Origin: Tetracentron sinense | Lineage: Eukaryota; Streptophyta; Magnoliopsida; Trochodendrales; Trochodendraceae | DNA: 64,000 nt | Direction of reading: 5' to 3' | NCBI GenBank assembly: GCA_015143295.1 | Contig: CM026568.1 | Coordinates: 21,458,607-21,522,606, forward strand | Shown: piece after piece, positions 1 through 11,885 of the stretch | Position numbering within the stretch: position 1 is the stretch's first letter | Layout of the letters: each line of letters starts with the position of its first letter | Position numbers and translations under genes: made by a program | Notes under the pieces: model-generated | The model's input: only the letters and a program-made list of their open reading frames with translations | Told to the model about the DNA's origin: nothing | Databases searched by the model: none

Positions 1-614
1 GTGGTTTGGCTCCTGGCATCAACTCTATCTTGTGATCCACCTCCCTTCTTGGAGGCAGTTTCTTGGGTAGCTCTGGAGGCATAACATCTTTGTATTCTCC
101 AAGTACTTCATGGATCTTGCCAGGTACCTCCCTTTCATTGTCTTGGTTGTCCCTGGGTGTCTCCTTTAGGGCTGCTACAAAAGGTGTCTTCTCCTTTCTT
201 TAGCCCTTTGGTGAACTGTAGTGCAGATAACATCTTGCTCCCAGTCTTATTGCTTTGCACTACAGGAACCATACAAGGGGATCCCTTTTCCATGATGCAT
301 ACAAAATTGACAAAGGGCATAGGGATAACTTTTACATGACTAAAGAATTCCATACCGAGTACTACTTGGAAGTCGTCTATGGGGACTATTGCTAAGTCAA
401 CTTTGCCCTTCCAAGCTCCAATGTGCAAATTTACTCCACGAGTGACACCATGGATAGGTTTAGCTTCCGAGTTGACGGCCTTGAGCCATCCTCCTTCTTT
501 AGTTGCTTGTAGCTCCAGCCTTTTTGCTTCATCCATAGAGACCAAGTTGTGAGTGGCACCGGTGTCTACCATGGCTCGTGTAGGCTTTCCATTTATGTTG
601 GCTTCTACATACAT
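1..614 (-). pseudogene. pol: Aspartic protease and start of reverse transcriptase (Ty3/gypsy pol)
   Basis: The protease active-site triad with flanking residues (VDTGATHNLVS) is at about residues 17-27 of the segment starting at 614. The later hydrophobic ILGM-like block reads VVLGMEFF. The open frame ends at 135, but a +1 shift near 186 rejoins a frame running to base 1. It gives the linker and the RT N-terminal signature DVMPPELPKKLPPRREVDHK. The element was therefore once a single pol frame and now carries a frameshift. Confidence 0.9.
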
Positions 615-620
615 TAAACC

Positions 621-1881
621 TTAGCTCAAGGGTTTGGATGTCTCTGCCTTACCCTTCATAATATTGAGAAGTTGGAGTGACCCCATCTTTGTTTCCTTCC
701 CTTCTTCTTCCTCATCATCCAACCTTAAAGCAAGGGCGTTCAAGGCTTTCCTCTTTGGACACACCCAAGCCATGTGATTTCCATCACAAATGAAGCATTT
801 GAATTCTTTCCCCTTGAACTTATCTTTGCTATCTCCCCATTTTTCCTTTGCTTCCTTGTTCTCGACATGCCTAAGAGGATCCTCTCTATGGCTTGAAGTC
901 CTTTCCCCCCCACCTTTTCCTTGATAGCCATTTGTAATGATCCTTGGCTTAGAAGAATCACCTTTCTTGAATTCCACCAACTGTTCGGTAACGGCCATTG
1001 CGGATGCAAGATCTCGGACACCATGCCGTTGTAATTCTTGCTCAACTAGTTTTGAAGCCCATCCATGAAGTTGAAGAATAGATCATTTTCGGGCATATCC
1101 GGGATCTCCAGCATAAGAGTAGAGAAGTCTTTTACATAGTCTCAGAGCTTTCCCGTGTGCTTGAGTCGCTTTAGATTCTTCCTTACCAGGTACTCCACAT
1201 TTTCAGGGTAGAACTGATTCTTGATCTCATTTTTAAAGTCTTCCCATGTATCGATGATACATGTTCCCCTTTCTATGTTTGCATGCCTTCTTCTCCACCA
1301 CAAGGTAGCAGTATCAGTGAGATAAAGAGTAGCGGTACGTACCTTGGTTTCTCATCCTCTAAGGAGATAGCCTCGAAGTACCGCTCCATTTGCCATAGGA
1401 AGTTATCAAGTTCCCTGACATTCCTTGCACCATTGAAGGTCTTAGGCTCAGGAGTCTTCACATTGGGTGCTTCTCAAGTGATCATTCCTCCACTCGTCAT
1501 GGCCTTCTTCAATACCACGAATTCTTCGCGTATCTCCTCTAGTTCACCTTGCAATGAGGTTATCATCCCCATCAACTTTGCCTCTAAAGCATCCTTCTCT
1601 TGTTGTTGGGAGTCAAGGATCTCATTAAGGGTCCCCAGCATTTCCCCTTTTAGTCCATCGAACCTTCATTCAATGCCATCAATGTGGGCATTCGTCTGCA
1701 TCCACTGATCCTGATCCTCAACATGGCCATGCTCCAATCTTTGAAGTCTTGGTTCCATCCTGCACCCTCTCCTAGGTTTTGTGGTGATGGGAACGTCTTG
1801 ATGACCTAAATTGCCTCCCTCGACCACGACTTGTTCCTCCGCGATTTCCGAGCTAGTGCTCCTGTCCATAGTGCTAGTCAT
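621..1881 (-). pseudogene. gag: gag polyprotein pseudogene (Ty3/gypsy)
   Basis: Capsid-type gag. The conserved segment PKTFNGARNVRELDNF lies near 1455-1410. A retrotrans_gag core rich in W, R and L follows (WEDFKNEIKNQFYPE near 1235-1190). A CX2CX3HX4C zinc knuckle followed by PKRKALNAL lies near 800-735. The frame is broken by in-frame stops at about 1668, 1474, 1142 and 1048, and at least one frameshift is visible between the capsid parts. It cannot make an intact Gag. The start is probably the ATG at 1881, since an earlier ATG at 1917 falls in the LTR. Confidence 0.88.
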
Positions 1882-1897
1882 GTCCCTTCGTAACGTA

Positions 1898-1909
1898 GCT
1901 CTGATACCA
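1898..1909 (-). promoter_or_regulatory. Primer-binding site for initiator tRNA-Met
   Basis: The minus strand reads TGGTATCAGAGC next to the inner end of the LTR. This is complementary to the 3' end of plant initiator tRNA-Met, the usual minus-strand cDNA primer for plant LTR elements. Confidence 0.9.
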
Positions 1910-1912
1910 ACT

Positions 1913-2375
1913 ATCATGGCCTTAATTCTCTCACCTGATTATGACCGTGCGACACTCGATATATTGACCCTTCAAGACCGAGTAAGCCTTCATCTCAACA
2001 CTCTTTAAGACAAGAACACCAAAGAACAAGAGAACTCAAGAGAATGCTCAACTCTTATTACTCAAGATGCTTACACTTGCTTGGATGATCACAAATGAAG
2101 GGGGTCCTCCCATTTTATAGGTTTCAAGGGAGGATTCAAGATTTCTAAAATCCCCCTAGTTCTAGAGTCTTCTCCCACCTCCTCTTGAGGAGTTTTCTAG
2201 AGAGTTTCTACACTCTCCTCCTTCTAGAGAATTCCTATACAGTATACATAAGTCTTTTACAGTATATAGTATCTATACATGTCTTCTTATACTTTTACAG
2301 TATAAATACAAATCCTTCATATGATATATGCCTTCTAGGTGTTTGAGGAAGTGTCCAAATGAGTGGGTCGTGACA
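1913..2375 (-). repeat. 5' LTR of the Ty3/gypsy element
   Basis: On the minus strand the LTR opens with TGTCACGACCCACTC at 2375, a start very common in plant gypsy LTRs. It contains a TATA-like CTATAAAATGGG near 2122-2111. It stops one to three bases before the primer-binding site. The 3' end reads ATAG rather than the usual ACA, so the last bases have probably mutated. The length is about 463 bp. Confidence 0.8.
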
Positions 2376-3114
2376 CCTAGCCTACCCTTACCTATAAGAG
2401 TAGGTCCCTAGCCCTTCAAGGGCCGGATAAATTAGGCCCTAACCCTCCCCTCAAGGGCTTGGGCCGAGCCAAAGGGCTTGAAGAAAGAGCTAGATTTTTT
2501 TGGTCATATAAGATATGATTTTTTTTTTCCTACACCAACTGTCACCTGACATGGAAATGGATACCATCTTCCTTTATTCGGGCTTAGGACCAGCATTGCA
2601 ACAAAAAGCAATGACAGAGTTATTTTTTTTTCCTTGTTAGTGGTAGTCAAACATAATAAAATAAAACAAAATAAAGGAAAACAAATATAGTAATAAAATT
2701 ATATAGATCAAAAATTACAATATGTTTAATTACCTAGATTAAATCCGTTAATGGGGGTTATAAACATAATTTTACATATAATAAAACATTAAAACTAAGT
2801 AGATTATAGATGGTTTTTTTGGGTGTAGTGGCGCTAAGGCAGGCTGGGCTAGGGAGGGCCAGGCTAGGGCGTGACCATGCCCAGCCCTATGGAAGAAGGG
2901 CTTTGGGAATTTTGGGCCCTGCTTGGCTCAAGGACTAGAGAAAGGGCAGTGCTTTGGGTGGGTTTGGACGGGTCGGGTACCCTTCGACCTGAACTGTTTT
3001 GATAGGCCTACTATCAACGGGTTGGATTTAGACCAGATCTGACTATATCCAAATCCGATCTGATTACAAATTCAACTGATCCGAATCCGATTCGAGATCC
3101 GTTGGATTCTGACT
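2376..3114. other. Non-coding, GGGCC-rich and GATCCGAATC-rich repeat remnants
   Basis: No gene is seen. Two patches (about 2376-2500 and 2820-3000) are rich in GGGCTTGGGCC-type words. The stretch 3000-3110 is rich in GATCCGAATCCGA-type words. The same word types fill the hAT-type element at 53318-53784, so this is probably an old relative. No clean ends were found. Confidence 0.4.
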
Positions 3115-3540
3115 CAAGGTTTGAAATTTTGGTTTCGGACAAGCCCAACAACATCGAAATTGGGTTTATTTCTAAAAATCAGATTTCGGCTGAAATTTTG
3201 GGTGAAATTTCGGATTTTGGAATTTTGGCCGAAATCTGATTTTTTTAAATTTTTAAATGGTTTTTTTTATTTATTAAAATTTTGAAATATTCCAATTTTT
3301 TTACTGAAATTTCGAAAATTTATATATTAATTTTAAAAATAAAATAATAATATTTATATAAATATATAAAATTTTAATAAAATATTATTTTTTAACATAT
3401 ATATTAATAAAATATATATAAAATTAATAAAATATTAATATTTTAGATTTCGAAATTTCGTCGAAATCCCGCAATTTTTCAGGATTTCGGTTCGGGTTGG
3501 CTGGCCGAAATCATAGAGAATATCGAAATTAAAAACCTTG
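3115..3540. mobile_element. Small TIR element with CAAGGTTT ends
   Basis: The ends are CAAGGTTTGAAATTTTGG at left and, inverted, CAAGGTTTTTAATTTCG at right. The interior is full of GAAATTTCGG words. Flanking 8-mers TTCTGACT (3107-3114) and ATCTAACT (3541-3548) match at 6 of 8 positions, which fits a decayed 8-bp hAT-type TSD. It sits inside the GATCCGAATC-rich remnant, which resumes at 3541, so it is the younger insertion. Confidence 0.55.
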
Positions 3541-5039
3541 ATCTAACTTATCCAATCTGAATCTGAATCCAATTATTTATAGGGTTTTTCCCTGGATACA
3601 CGCAGGTTTTAATAGGGGGCCATACATACACCCCTTTTAAAAACTTTTACTTTATTACACCCAATATTTTTTCTTTGACATAAGAGTCCCTGCCCCTCCC
3701 AAAAGAACAAGTTTGGGGTTTCTTTCCCCAAATTCCCACAATTCACTTACATAAAAACCAGTTTCGAACTCAAAACACCATCGATACCATTAGAGCAAAT
3801 GATAGAATGAAGTCATGAACCTTCCTACCATCTTGTAGCATTTTAAGATCTGCACAAAACTACAAGATGGAACACTAAGTTCCATATGGAATTTCTGAGA
3901 GCTGTAGAGCAAATCTATGGCGTTCTCTAGATCACCCACTACATAGTGCCTACAGATTTGGTGTTACAATCAGTTCTCTCTCGATTGATGGTTTCGTGGA
4001 GTAATGTGGAGGCTAGGATGGATGCTAAAAGAATCGCAATTCGAAGAGATGAGAGAGGTTTTGAAGCATATGTACCCATTTTGATTTCAGAGAGAAATTT
4101 CTCTATGGTTTTGGTGGGGGTTAAGAAAACCCGAAGTTTATTATGGCTATTATTGACATTAATGGCATGGTTCCTTGCAAGTAGATGAGCGCCTGGAAAA
4201 ATAAAATAAAAGAATAACGGCTGGGACATACGAAGAAAGGATACACTTACACTCGGATTGTAGAGAGGAAGGAGGAGTTGGGAAAACTAATAGGATAATG
4301 GCTGCACCCCCACAAGTTCACATGATTAGACAAGATTCGGACTCGGAGAAGGAGGTTGTAACGACCCCAAAATCCTACAAGGCTAAAATAGGACTTTGGA
4401 ATCGCCACATTACTTAAACCTGCTTAAAACCATGCATACAAGGCTATTACACGAGTCTTCAAAAATGAGGATAATAAAATTCTGGTATATAAACTATAAT
4501 CAAATAGCAAAAGTCTACGGTAAACATATACAACTCACTCTAAAACCAAAGAGTCTGATACACAACCATAAAAATCTACTGAGCAACATCCTCTAAAAAT
4601 CAATTACAAAACTCTCTCAAAGAAAAGAAATGTAAACTAAGAGGTGTAGCCGCCCAAGTCTCCGGCTCCCTCCTCAGAAGGCTCACCTTCACCTCCTTCC
4701 TCGAGGTAAGTCTCCTCAACCCACGGTTCCGCCGTGTACTCCTGCTCTAAACCTGCCAAGACAAAGTCCGGCTGAGTACAAAGGTACTCAGTGTATATAA
4801 AATCCAACCAACAATAATGATATACCTGCACTTAGTCAGAAACATATCCAATAACATAATAACATAATCAGAGTGTGGAAGAACGTGTGCGCATATACAT
4901 CATATCATCACCTTGACTCGTGTACTTGTGAGAATCTTAGACTTGGAAGACAATACACTTATAAGTTGCTTATGCTTATGAGACCACGTGCTTGTGAGAT
5001 GCTTACGCTTATGCTTATGCTTATGCACTTATTCAGATC

Positions 5040-5205
5040 ATACAAGGATGAGACATGCCGTTCTTGGCGGATACGGACCATGCCTTATGCACTTATTCAG
5101 ATCACACAGTAATGAGACATGTCGTTCTTGGCGGATACGGACCATGCCTTAGAAATCATATGGTTAACATGCCGTTCTTGACGGATACGGACCATGTCAT
5201 GCTTA
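5040..5205. repeat. Three-copy imperfect tandem repeat inside the solo LTR
   Basis: The block GCCGTTCTTGGCGGATACGG with following ACCATGCC occurs three times, near 5056, 5117 and 5170, about 55-60 bp apart. It is preceded by repeated CTTATG words (4970-5035). Confidence 0.8.
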
Positions 5206-6162
5206 TGCTTATGCAGAATGTCATACATATGTCATGCTCATACTTGTGGTCCACATGTGTGACTTGTGAGACTCTTATCTTAACATACACGTGCTTATGT
5301 ACTTAAGTGTCGAAATTAATATTCGAGTTGGTAATTGCTTAGGTTCCGATCTCCCACCATGGAAACTCCACTATATGTCCCATACCAAATAGTTAGAGAA
5401 TTCTCGGTCTGAGAGATTTTCCTCTAAGTTCTTACCTTCCCGACTACCAATTTCCATGCAAATAATTAGATATACTTACCAAACAATCACATATATATCT
5501 TATCATAATCCTTAAACAATTCATAATCAATTTACCACAATTCCATAAGAGTATAATTGCATTTATCCATTCAAGCCTTTTCACAAACACCTAGTGTACA
5601 CATATAATATGAATCAATTGTTTCTCTACCTTTTCATGCATTCATCAAATCATAATTCCATCCATACAATCCATATAGTCATCCACATCCACAAATTAAT
5701 CCTATCCTCCATACATTTCCCATCCTCCATACATTCTATCCACATTCAAATCCATATTTCCATTCACATTCCCATCCATAATTAGCTTATTCTTAGAAAA
5801 TTAGGGAAAATGCATCAAACATCTATTTCTACCATTCCTAGCATCTTAACATTCACAAAACCTTAAAATAAAGTTGATTAGGATAGTATATCGACCTTAG
5901 GAATCCTTCCCTTGGATTCAAAACGCTCACGAGACGATTTGGAGAAGCTTCCCAAACTTTTCTTGCAATCTCCTATCAATCTCCTCATTCTCCAAGAAAA
6001 CCCTCTCTCAAAACCCTAGGGTTTCTCCCCCTTTTTGCCAAATTAGGTTAGAACTAGGTGGAGTATTTTAATATTTCGAGTAGGACCCCCTATTTATAGC
6101 CTCAAGGTCTGAGAACAAAAAGACCAAAAAGCCCATACTAAAATTTTGTAAAAATCACGAAA

Positions 6163-6350
6163 GACCGAGCGATCGGTGGTTATGATCGAGCGATCGGTTC
6201 TAAACCGAGCGATCGGTGCTCTTGACCGGTCGATCGGTCAAAAAAGCACTCTCTGAAAATTTTCCCCATACAAAATTCTGGACCAGTCGATAGATACCGA
6301 TCGATCGGTTTTGGACCGATCGATCGCTGCTTCTGACCGAGCGATCGGTG
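6163..6350. promoter_or_regulatory. Array of eight palindromic GATC sites in the LTR U3
   Basis: Eight degenerate copies of the palindrome GACCGATCGATCGGTC occur between 6163 and 6350. They are spaced about 20 bp apart, with one gap near 6240-6280. Several are 14/16 or better. On the minus strand they lie about 65-265 bp upstream of the LTR TATA box. Each holds two or three CpGs in an otherwise AT-rich region. Confidence 0.6.
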
Positions 6351-6772
6351 CTCTGTTTCGACTCACTTTACTGTTTTGGCCATAACTTTTGACTCGTTCG
6401 TCGGATTTTGACGATTCAACTTGCGTTGGATTCGTCTTTCGAAAACGAACATTTCTGGCATTTTAGAATTTCCAATTTCCACTTAATTTATAGACTAAAA
6501 TACCCTTAATGCAATGCACTAAAAACATGAAAAAGATTCGGGTCTCTACAGAGGTGTTGTCTTAGGGTTATCAATTGTGAGATTGTGAATGAGATTGAGG
6601 GTTCGGGTTTCTTTTAGCCGTGAATTAGGAGAAGAAAACCCAAACTATTCTTTTGGGAGAGGTAAGGGCACTTATGTCAGGAAAGAAGGTTGGGTGTAGA
6701 TGTGTAAAGTTTTTAAAAGGGGATGTATATACGACTTCCTAATAAACCCTAGCCGTATTCAAGGAATTATAT

Positions 6773-9154
6773 AAATCTGATCCGAATTTGATCCAGTTAA
6801 TGATAATTTTTTTTTAAATATTTTAATCATATAAACAATTTAATTCGATCTTATTTCGCTCTGATTAATGTTAATATCCTTAAAATTAATACTTTAAGCA
6901 TATAAAAATCTATGTAATATATCTAAAATGATTTAAAATAAAAAAGTATACTACATAAGTATATTCCCTTAAAATCTATTATATATATCATTCTATTAAT
7001 AAAAGTACAAGGAGTATACTAAACTTTATTTGGACCTAAATACCCATTAATTCAAAATATTAACTTATTAACCTATGGTATCTATTAAAAATTCTAATGC
7101 ATTCAAATTAGAATTCTACTCAATATCTAACTCCACTGCTCAATATCTAACTCCATCTCTTCACAATTCGTGGGAGATTAGGATTTTTTTCTCTTTCATC
7201 ACTTCCGGCTAAAGATATTTATATCACGTTACTGATCTATCTATAGGCCAGTAAAGTGTTTGGAATTGTTTTTCTTTTTTTAAGAGAACAAATTTTTTTC
7301 CTCAGATTTTTCATTCGGTTTTGTTTAGAAATCCCAAACTCATATTTGTTTGTTCTTCAGATCTCGAGCTCAGATACTCTTGCAAATGAAGAGAATGTCT
7401 CAACCAGAGCAGAGGCGGCAGATTCCAAGCATCACGTTTAAGGTAAACTAAAAAGCTTTCAGTCTAAATAAAAGCATCCCCACTTATGGTTCTATGCCTA
7501 AATGGATGGTTGAGATTAATTCGGAGGGCTTGTTGCCTTCAACGATGCAAGTCTTTGTGTTTCTTTCCAATCTGATACTTGGTCTCTTCCAATTAGTAGA
7601 AGAATTGGAAGAGAAAAAGGGTCTTTCATATATGGCACAAAAGCATGGCGACCGCTCAGAGGGAAGAATGCCTCCGATCAGCTAGAGAATTCCAAGCTCA
7701 TGGATAAACTCTCTCTTTAGAGAATGCCTCCCATCACTTTTTAAATGCTAGATTAATAATAGAGTCGGTCTATGGGTACTCCCAAGTGTACTCCCTAATC
7801 CTAACCATTTATGACCAACCATTAAGGGTACTCCCAAATGTACGCCCTAATCCTAACCATTTATAACCAACCACTAAGAGTCAGGATTTGAGTTGGCTTA
7901 TTTTGTTTTTTCCAATGTCACATCATCTTTAATCCTAACCGTTTAGAATCGAGATATACGGTTAAGTTTGGGAGTATATTTGGGAGTATTTCTAGACTAA
8001 TTCTCAGAATAATTTATTATTAGTGAGAACAAAGAAAGTAGGGTCTTATTAATAAGATCTACCGATATATTCTTCCTTTGGATACGTAATAGGAGGTGGT
8101 CGTAATTGAAAATCCAAACACCATAAAACTCTACAAGATAAGCTTATGAGATTTTGATAAAAAAAATATCTACTAACATAAATTTTCTAATCTAAACATA
8201 TGGTACATAATTTTTAAAGAATATATCACTTTAAAATAAAAGACATCAACTTACTTGAAACACTTTAAAAAAAATTAATAACCATGAGTAACTAATAATA
8301 ATAATTTGTTTTTAAATGTCTACTGATAATATAATCTTCTTTTCTTTGCTATTATAATGCGAGAGGTATGCGTAGATGATTTTTCCGAAATTTCCAAATT
8401 ACCCTTATATAAAAACAAAACATTGATTTAATGTTTTACTTTAATTCCCAAACTACCCTTGCCTTTGATTTAATGTTTTACTTTAATTCCTAAACTACCC
8501 CTTGCTATCTATCTATTTAGAATCACAGCCAATCGCGATTGACCTCGGGGAGAGTTCAATCACACCTGAGTTCAATCACACCCGTGGGTTAACAAGTGCC
8601 CCTTTTAATTCCTATTAACTGTGGTTAACTCCTTCCCCTCGCCCTCATGTGCATTGTATGTGCCACTAGCAAGTTCAATCGGGCGTCGTTAACTCCTTCC
8701 CCTCGCTCTCACGTGCATTGCACATGCCACCCGCTAGTAGTTAATAATAATAATAATAAGAATATTTACTTTTAGATATTTATTGATTATATAATATTAT
8801 AATTAACAATTGTTATAATAATATTTAATTTTTGATATCTATTGATTATATAATATTATAATTAATAAAAATTAATAATTGTTATATAATAATATTTTTG
8901 GAAATAGAGTTTGCACATGCATCTTTACTAGTATATATATATATAATCATATCAAATTTTAAATATTTGGTTAGCAATATAGTCGTATCAAATTCTTTTC
9001 CTTCTTTTTTATAAAGGAGACATCACATTGCGTCAGAATCCAATTACACTGTCCTAAATTAAAGGAATCTAGATATGGTGCATAAGCAGAAATCACAATT
9101 TGAGGGAGTAATTAAGAAATTACATTGATAGCCTGTAAATTGTTTTATATCTTC
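6773..9154. other. Intergenic, AT-rich; small decayed repeats, no supported gene
   Basis: A possible exon-like stretch at about 7359-7440 (preceded by TTCTTCAG, followed by GTAAACT) encodes about 20 residues from an ATG at 7386. I do not recognise it and do not call a gene. At 7765-7870 a unit of about 50 bp (starting GGGTACTCCCAA) is duplicated, and an inverted relative lies near 7950-7990, suggesting a small foldback element. At 8525-8620 is one arm of the GATTGAACTC foldback family. The words ending in CTAGT near 8733 and 8929 resemble Helitron 3' ends. Confidence 0.4.
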
Positions 9155-9202
9155 AGCTCTACTGCAGTTTTTTTTTTTTGGTCACTAAGCTGTACTGCAG
9201 TT
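9155..9202 (-). mobile_element. 18-bp retroposon-tail insertion with 15-bp TSD
   Basis: AGCTCTACTGCAGTT (9155-9169) is repeated as AGCTGTACTGCAGTT (9188-9202). Between them lie only ten T followed by GGTCACTA. On the minus strand this reads as TAGTGACC plus an oligo(A) tail, the expected 3' end of a LINE or SINE cut to almost nothing by 5' truncation. Confidence 0.75.
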
Positions 9203-10803
9203 AACTTCAGCAACCTTGAGAGTTCGTGGTATCTTCAGCTGCAACTGCCCCCTTTTGCATGGTCCATTTCTTTTTACACCACATCATTTAGGATGTGACA
9301 TCGGCCGCCAATGGGCCAGGTCTAATTGCTACCAGGCCCAATCCTAACCTATAAGAGTGAGGCCTAACCCTCAAAAGGCTTAAACTGACTATGATCAAGC
9401 CCTACTTCAGGGGCCAAAGCCCAAAAAACACCTGTGAAAATTTATTTCTATCAAGTCATGCGAGTTCATCTCCACAAATTCTCTTTACACATCTGAATGG
9501 TTATGATCCTAATCCAGCCCATGCTGGTTTTTCCTCTCTCACTCTCAAGTCTCAAAGGATCTAACGATTCAGAAAGTCAAGGAGTACTTTGGGAATTTCA
9601 CAATCACATAGCTATCATGAACACCAACAGTAAAACTGATGGAGTCTATCCTACCTGAAATGATTCAACAGGATGACGAATCGCCCTTAGTATCCTGAAT
9701 GAATGGATGGCCTACTAAATATAGTAAGATGGGCATAACTGAGCTTTCCGGCTTTACTAAATTTATGACTTGAAACTTGGCTATCAGCACTCAGCAGCCT
9801 GCCCCTCCTCATAAACCATAGCTATGAAATCGAGAGTTGCGGAGACAACAGTTAGCAAGTAAATTCTGATAATATGTAACTTGATAAGGTCCTAGTCTAA
9901 TTCACATCAGTAAGGCCCAAAATGGAAAGATGGGACCCAGAAAATGAGACCACATGCCCCCCCCTAGGTTAAAGATCTGGTCACTTGATATTTGGGCTGT
10001 CTAAATCAAGGACCACAAAAACACTGGACTTCTCCACAAGATTTTGAAGAGATCAAATCACAGCTAATTGCGATTGAACTAGAGGAGAGTTCAATTGCAC
10101 CCGCAGGTCAACAAGTCCCTTTTAACCCCTATTAACTGTGGTTAAGATTAACTAACCCTTTGGATCCAAAAGCTATGTACTAACTGGCTTGACAATGACT
10201 GACATGCTCTTGGGGTTCATGAAACTACGTTTGACTCACATGCATTTTACAAGTTTATATCACATGAGAGTGATAAGAAGGAGATAGCACTACTATTATT
10301 ACTATTAAGGTCAACATCTTGCCTTAGGAGAGCTGAAGACAACTACCAACTCACCAAAACTCATGAATTCGAATCATCACAACGTCTCATCTTTCTAACT
10401 GTCCCAAAGGTCTAATTCATACAACTAAAGAAATACAATAACTTGGCAAATTTTCAAACAGCAAATCATCAAGAATAAAATAGTGTACAACTTAATAGCA
10501 AAATATCATTTGTCAACCTACTTATTAAGTCATGACTTATGTGTTAACTCACCAGGTCTCCAACCTTGATTCAGTTCACTAATACCTACCTAAGTTGAGT
10601 AATTTAAAATGTCATTATTAAAAAAAAGAGCAAAGTTTTGAGAAATAGGAGAGAGATCCAGATGCAGGAAACCTACAAAGTATATGTTTTGTCTAGACAA
10701 ACCCTTTGACAAAATGTTCTAATCAAAATATGTTTTATTTTATATCTACATGCATATACAATTTCTTTCTATTGTGTATGTTTTGTAAATAGCGTCTACA
10801 TTT
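9203..10803. other. Intergenic; one foldback-family arm, nothing else recognised
   Basis: No gene can be supported. At 10050-10160 one arm of the GATTGAACTC/GAGAGTTCAATTG family is present, without a clear opposite arm. The rest shows no repeats or frames I can place. Confidence 0.4.
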
Positions 10804-10820
10804 AAGTGGGTCTCGAGAAC

Positions 10821-10989
10821 GCCTCTTGGCTTTGGTCCAGTGGTAGGATGTATCTCTCATTCATGAGAGACTTGAGTTCGAGTCGAGGGGTGTGGCGCAG
10901 AGAGTCTGCGACCCACCATTAGTTCTAACCTATCTCACTAACTTACTAATTGCGGCTGTGGCCTAACCGTACAACAAAGTCAAAAAACA
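10821..10989 (+). mobile_element. tRNA-derived SINE, complete, with 17-bp TSD
   Basis: RNA polymerase III boxes are visible: A-box-like TGGTCCAGTGG at 10833-10843 and B-box-like GAGTTCGAGTC at 10874-10884. The 3' end is CAAAGTCAAAAAAC. The flanks AAGTGGGTCTCGAGAAC at 10804-10820 and 10990-11006 are identical over 17 bp. The perfect TSD indicates a fairly recent insertion. Confidence 0.92.
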
Positions 10990-11006
10990 AAGTGGGTCTC
11001 GAGAAC

Positions 11007-11885
11007 CTTCGCAACAATTCCCAAGAGACAGGGGCCCAAGGTAACGCTATTCGTTTTAACAACCGCCCCACCTAAACCCTGATTAGGTGATAGGGTCTGG
11101 CTAGGCGAAGCAGTGACGACATTGGGATGGTGTTCTTGAAAAATTCGTACCCACTAAATCCTCACAGTTCTTTTAACCCCACCACCACCACCTCTTTCCT
11201 TGCCATCAAAATCCTAAATAACTGCCAAATTTGTTAAGAGAAAGGATAAATACATAGAAATACACAGATTCACCAATAGTGAACCTAAAAAGAGAAGTAA
11301 AGGACACATAACAACAGGAATATTAAAAGACCTAACCCATACTCCATAGCTTAAACAGTACATCCAGAGAAGTAAAGCAACCTGAGACCCCCAACTCCTG
11401 GAATTCATCACCTTCCAACAAAAAAACTCCTGGAATTCATCCTTGATTGAGACACACTCAATTAGCTAATTTTATCATGGGACTGCGAGGAGTCCTCAAA
11501 GATTCTTCTAGTTCTCTCTTTCCAGATGAACTTGTTAACTTATTCATTTCTATATAACCATTTCTTTTCAAAAATAAAATCACAGTAAGAAAAATATGAA
11601 GAGCCAACAAACAAGATTTAATCACAAACAAAATGATCTCCATTTTATTTCATTCTTTGACGACCTAGAGCCTGCAGATGCAGAAGCTCATAAAGAACAC
11701 AATTTATTCTCAGAGAACATTTTCATAGTTTAGGCGACTCACGACCAGAAACAAGAAAAACATAACAATCATGTGATCACAATCACTATCAAGCAACAAC
11801 ATCCGAACATAGATGACCTTAATGAAACAATATCAAGAACAAACTGACCTCTAACTAATGATAATCTTCCCTTTATTAAGAGGGT
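11007..11885. other. Downstream region of the DUF7054 gene; nothing else seen
   Basis: AT-rich sequence, no supported coding frame. Bases just left of 11886 are expected to hold the 3' UTR of the minus-strand gene. No obvious poly(A) signal was singled out. Confidence 0.4.

Larger units (their letters stand above)
1..2375 (-). mobile_element. Ty3/gypsy LTR retrotransposon, 5' part, truncated by window edge
   Basis: Reading leftward on the minus strand the order is LTR (2375-1913), primer-binding site (1909-1898), gag (about 1881-621), aspartic protease (614 onward) and the first residues of reverse transcriptase (134-1). This order is the normal Ty3/gypsy layout. Stop codons and frameshifts in gag and near 186 show that the copy is dead. 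The 3' half (rest of RT, RNase H, integrase, second LTR) lies outside the window, so a TSD cannot be checked. Confidence 0.93.
4357..6550 (-). mobile_element. Solo LTR, 2194 bp, TSD GAGGT
   Basis: Flanked by a perfect 5-bp duplication GAGGT (4352-4356 and 6551-6555). The sequence runs TGTAACGACCCC at the left to CTCTACA at the right. The TATA-like box CTATAAATAGGGGG near 6098-6084 points to minus-strand transcription, so the LTR starts with TGTAGAGACCC at 6550. No protein-coding interior is present between the duplications, which identifies a solo LTR left by LTR-LTR recombination. The family is probably Ty3/gypsy by its TGTAACGACCCC end. Confidence 0.85.
3590..6772. mobile_element. Element with long inverted terminal repeats, split by a solo LTR
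   Basis: About 150-170 bp at the left (3590-3740) reappear inverted at the right (6600-6772). Shared blocks include TTTTGGGAG, CTTATGTCA, TTGGGTGTA and AAAGTTTTTAAAAGGGG. Long TIRs of this size suggest a Mutator-like (MULE) element, but no transposase is seen. The inner part left of the LTR holds an open frame (3946-4188, 80 aa) and a short ATG frame at 4298 that match no family I recognise; gene capture is possible but unproven. Confidence 0.5.

Noticed and set aside
3740..3840. SINE on the minus strand
   Set aside because: A single GAGTTCGAAAC word without a convincing A-box or TSD.
7256..7685. Two short plus-strand frames and an exon-like stretch
   Set aside because: One plausible acceptor and donor exist around 7359-7440, but no neighbouring exon or known domain supports a gene.
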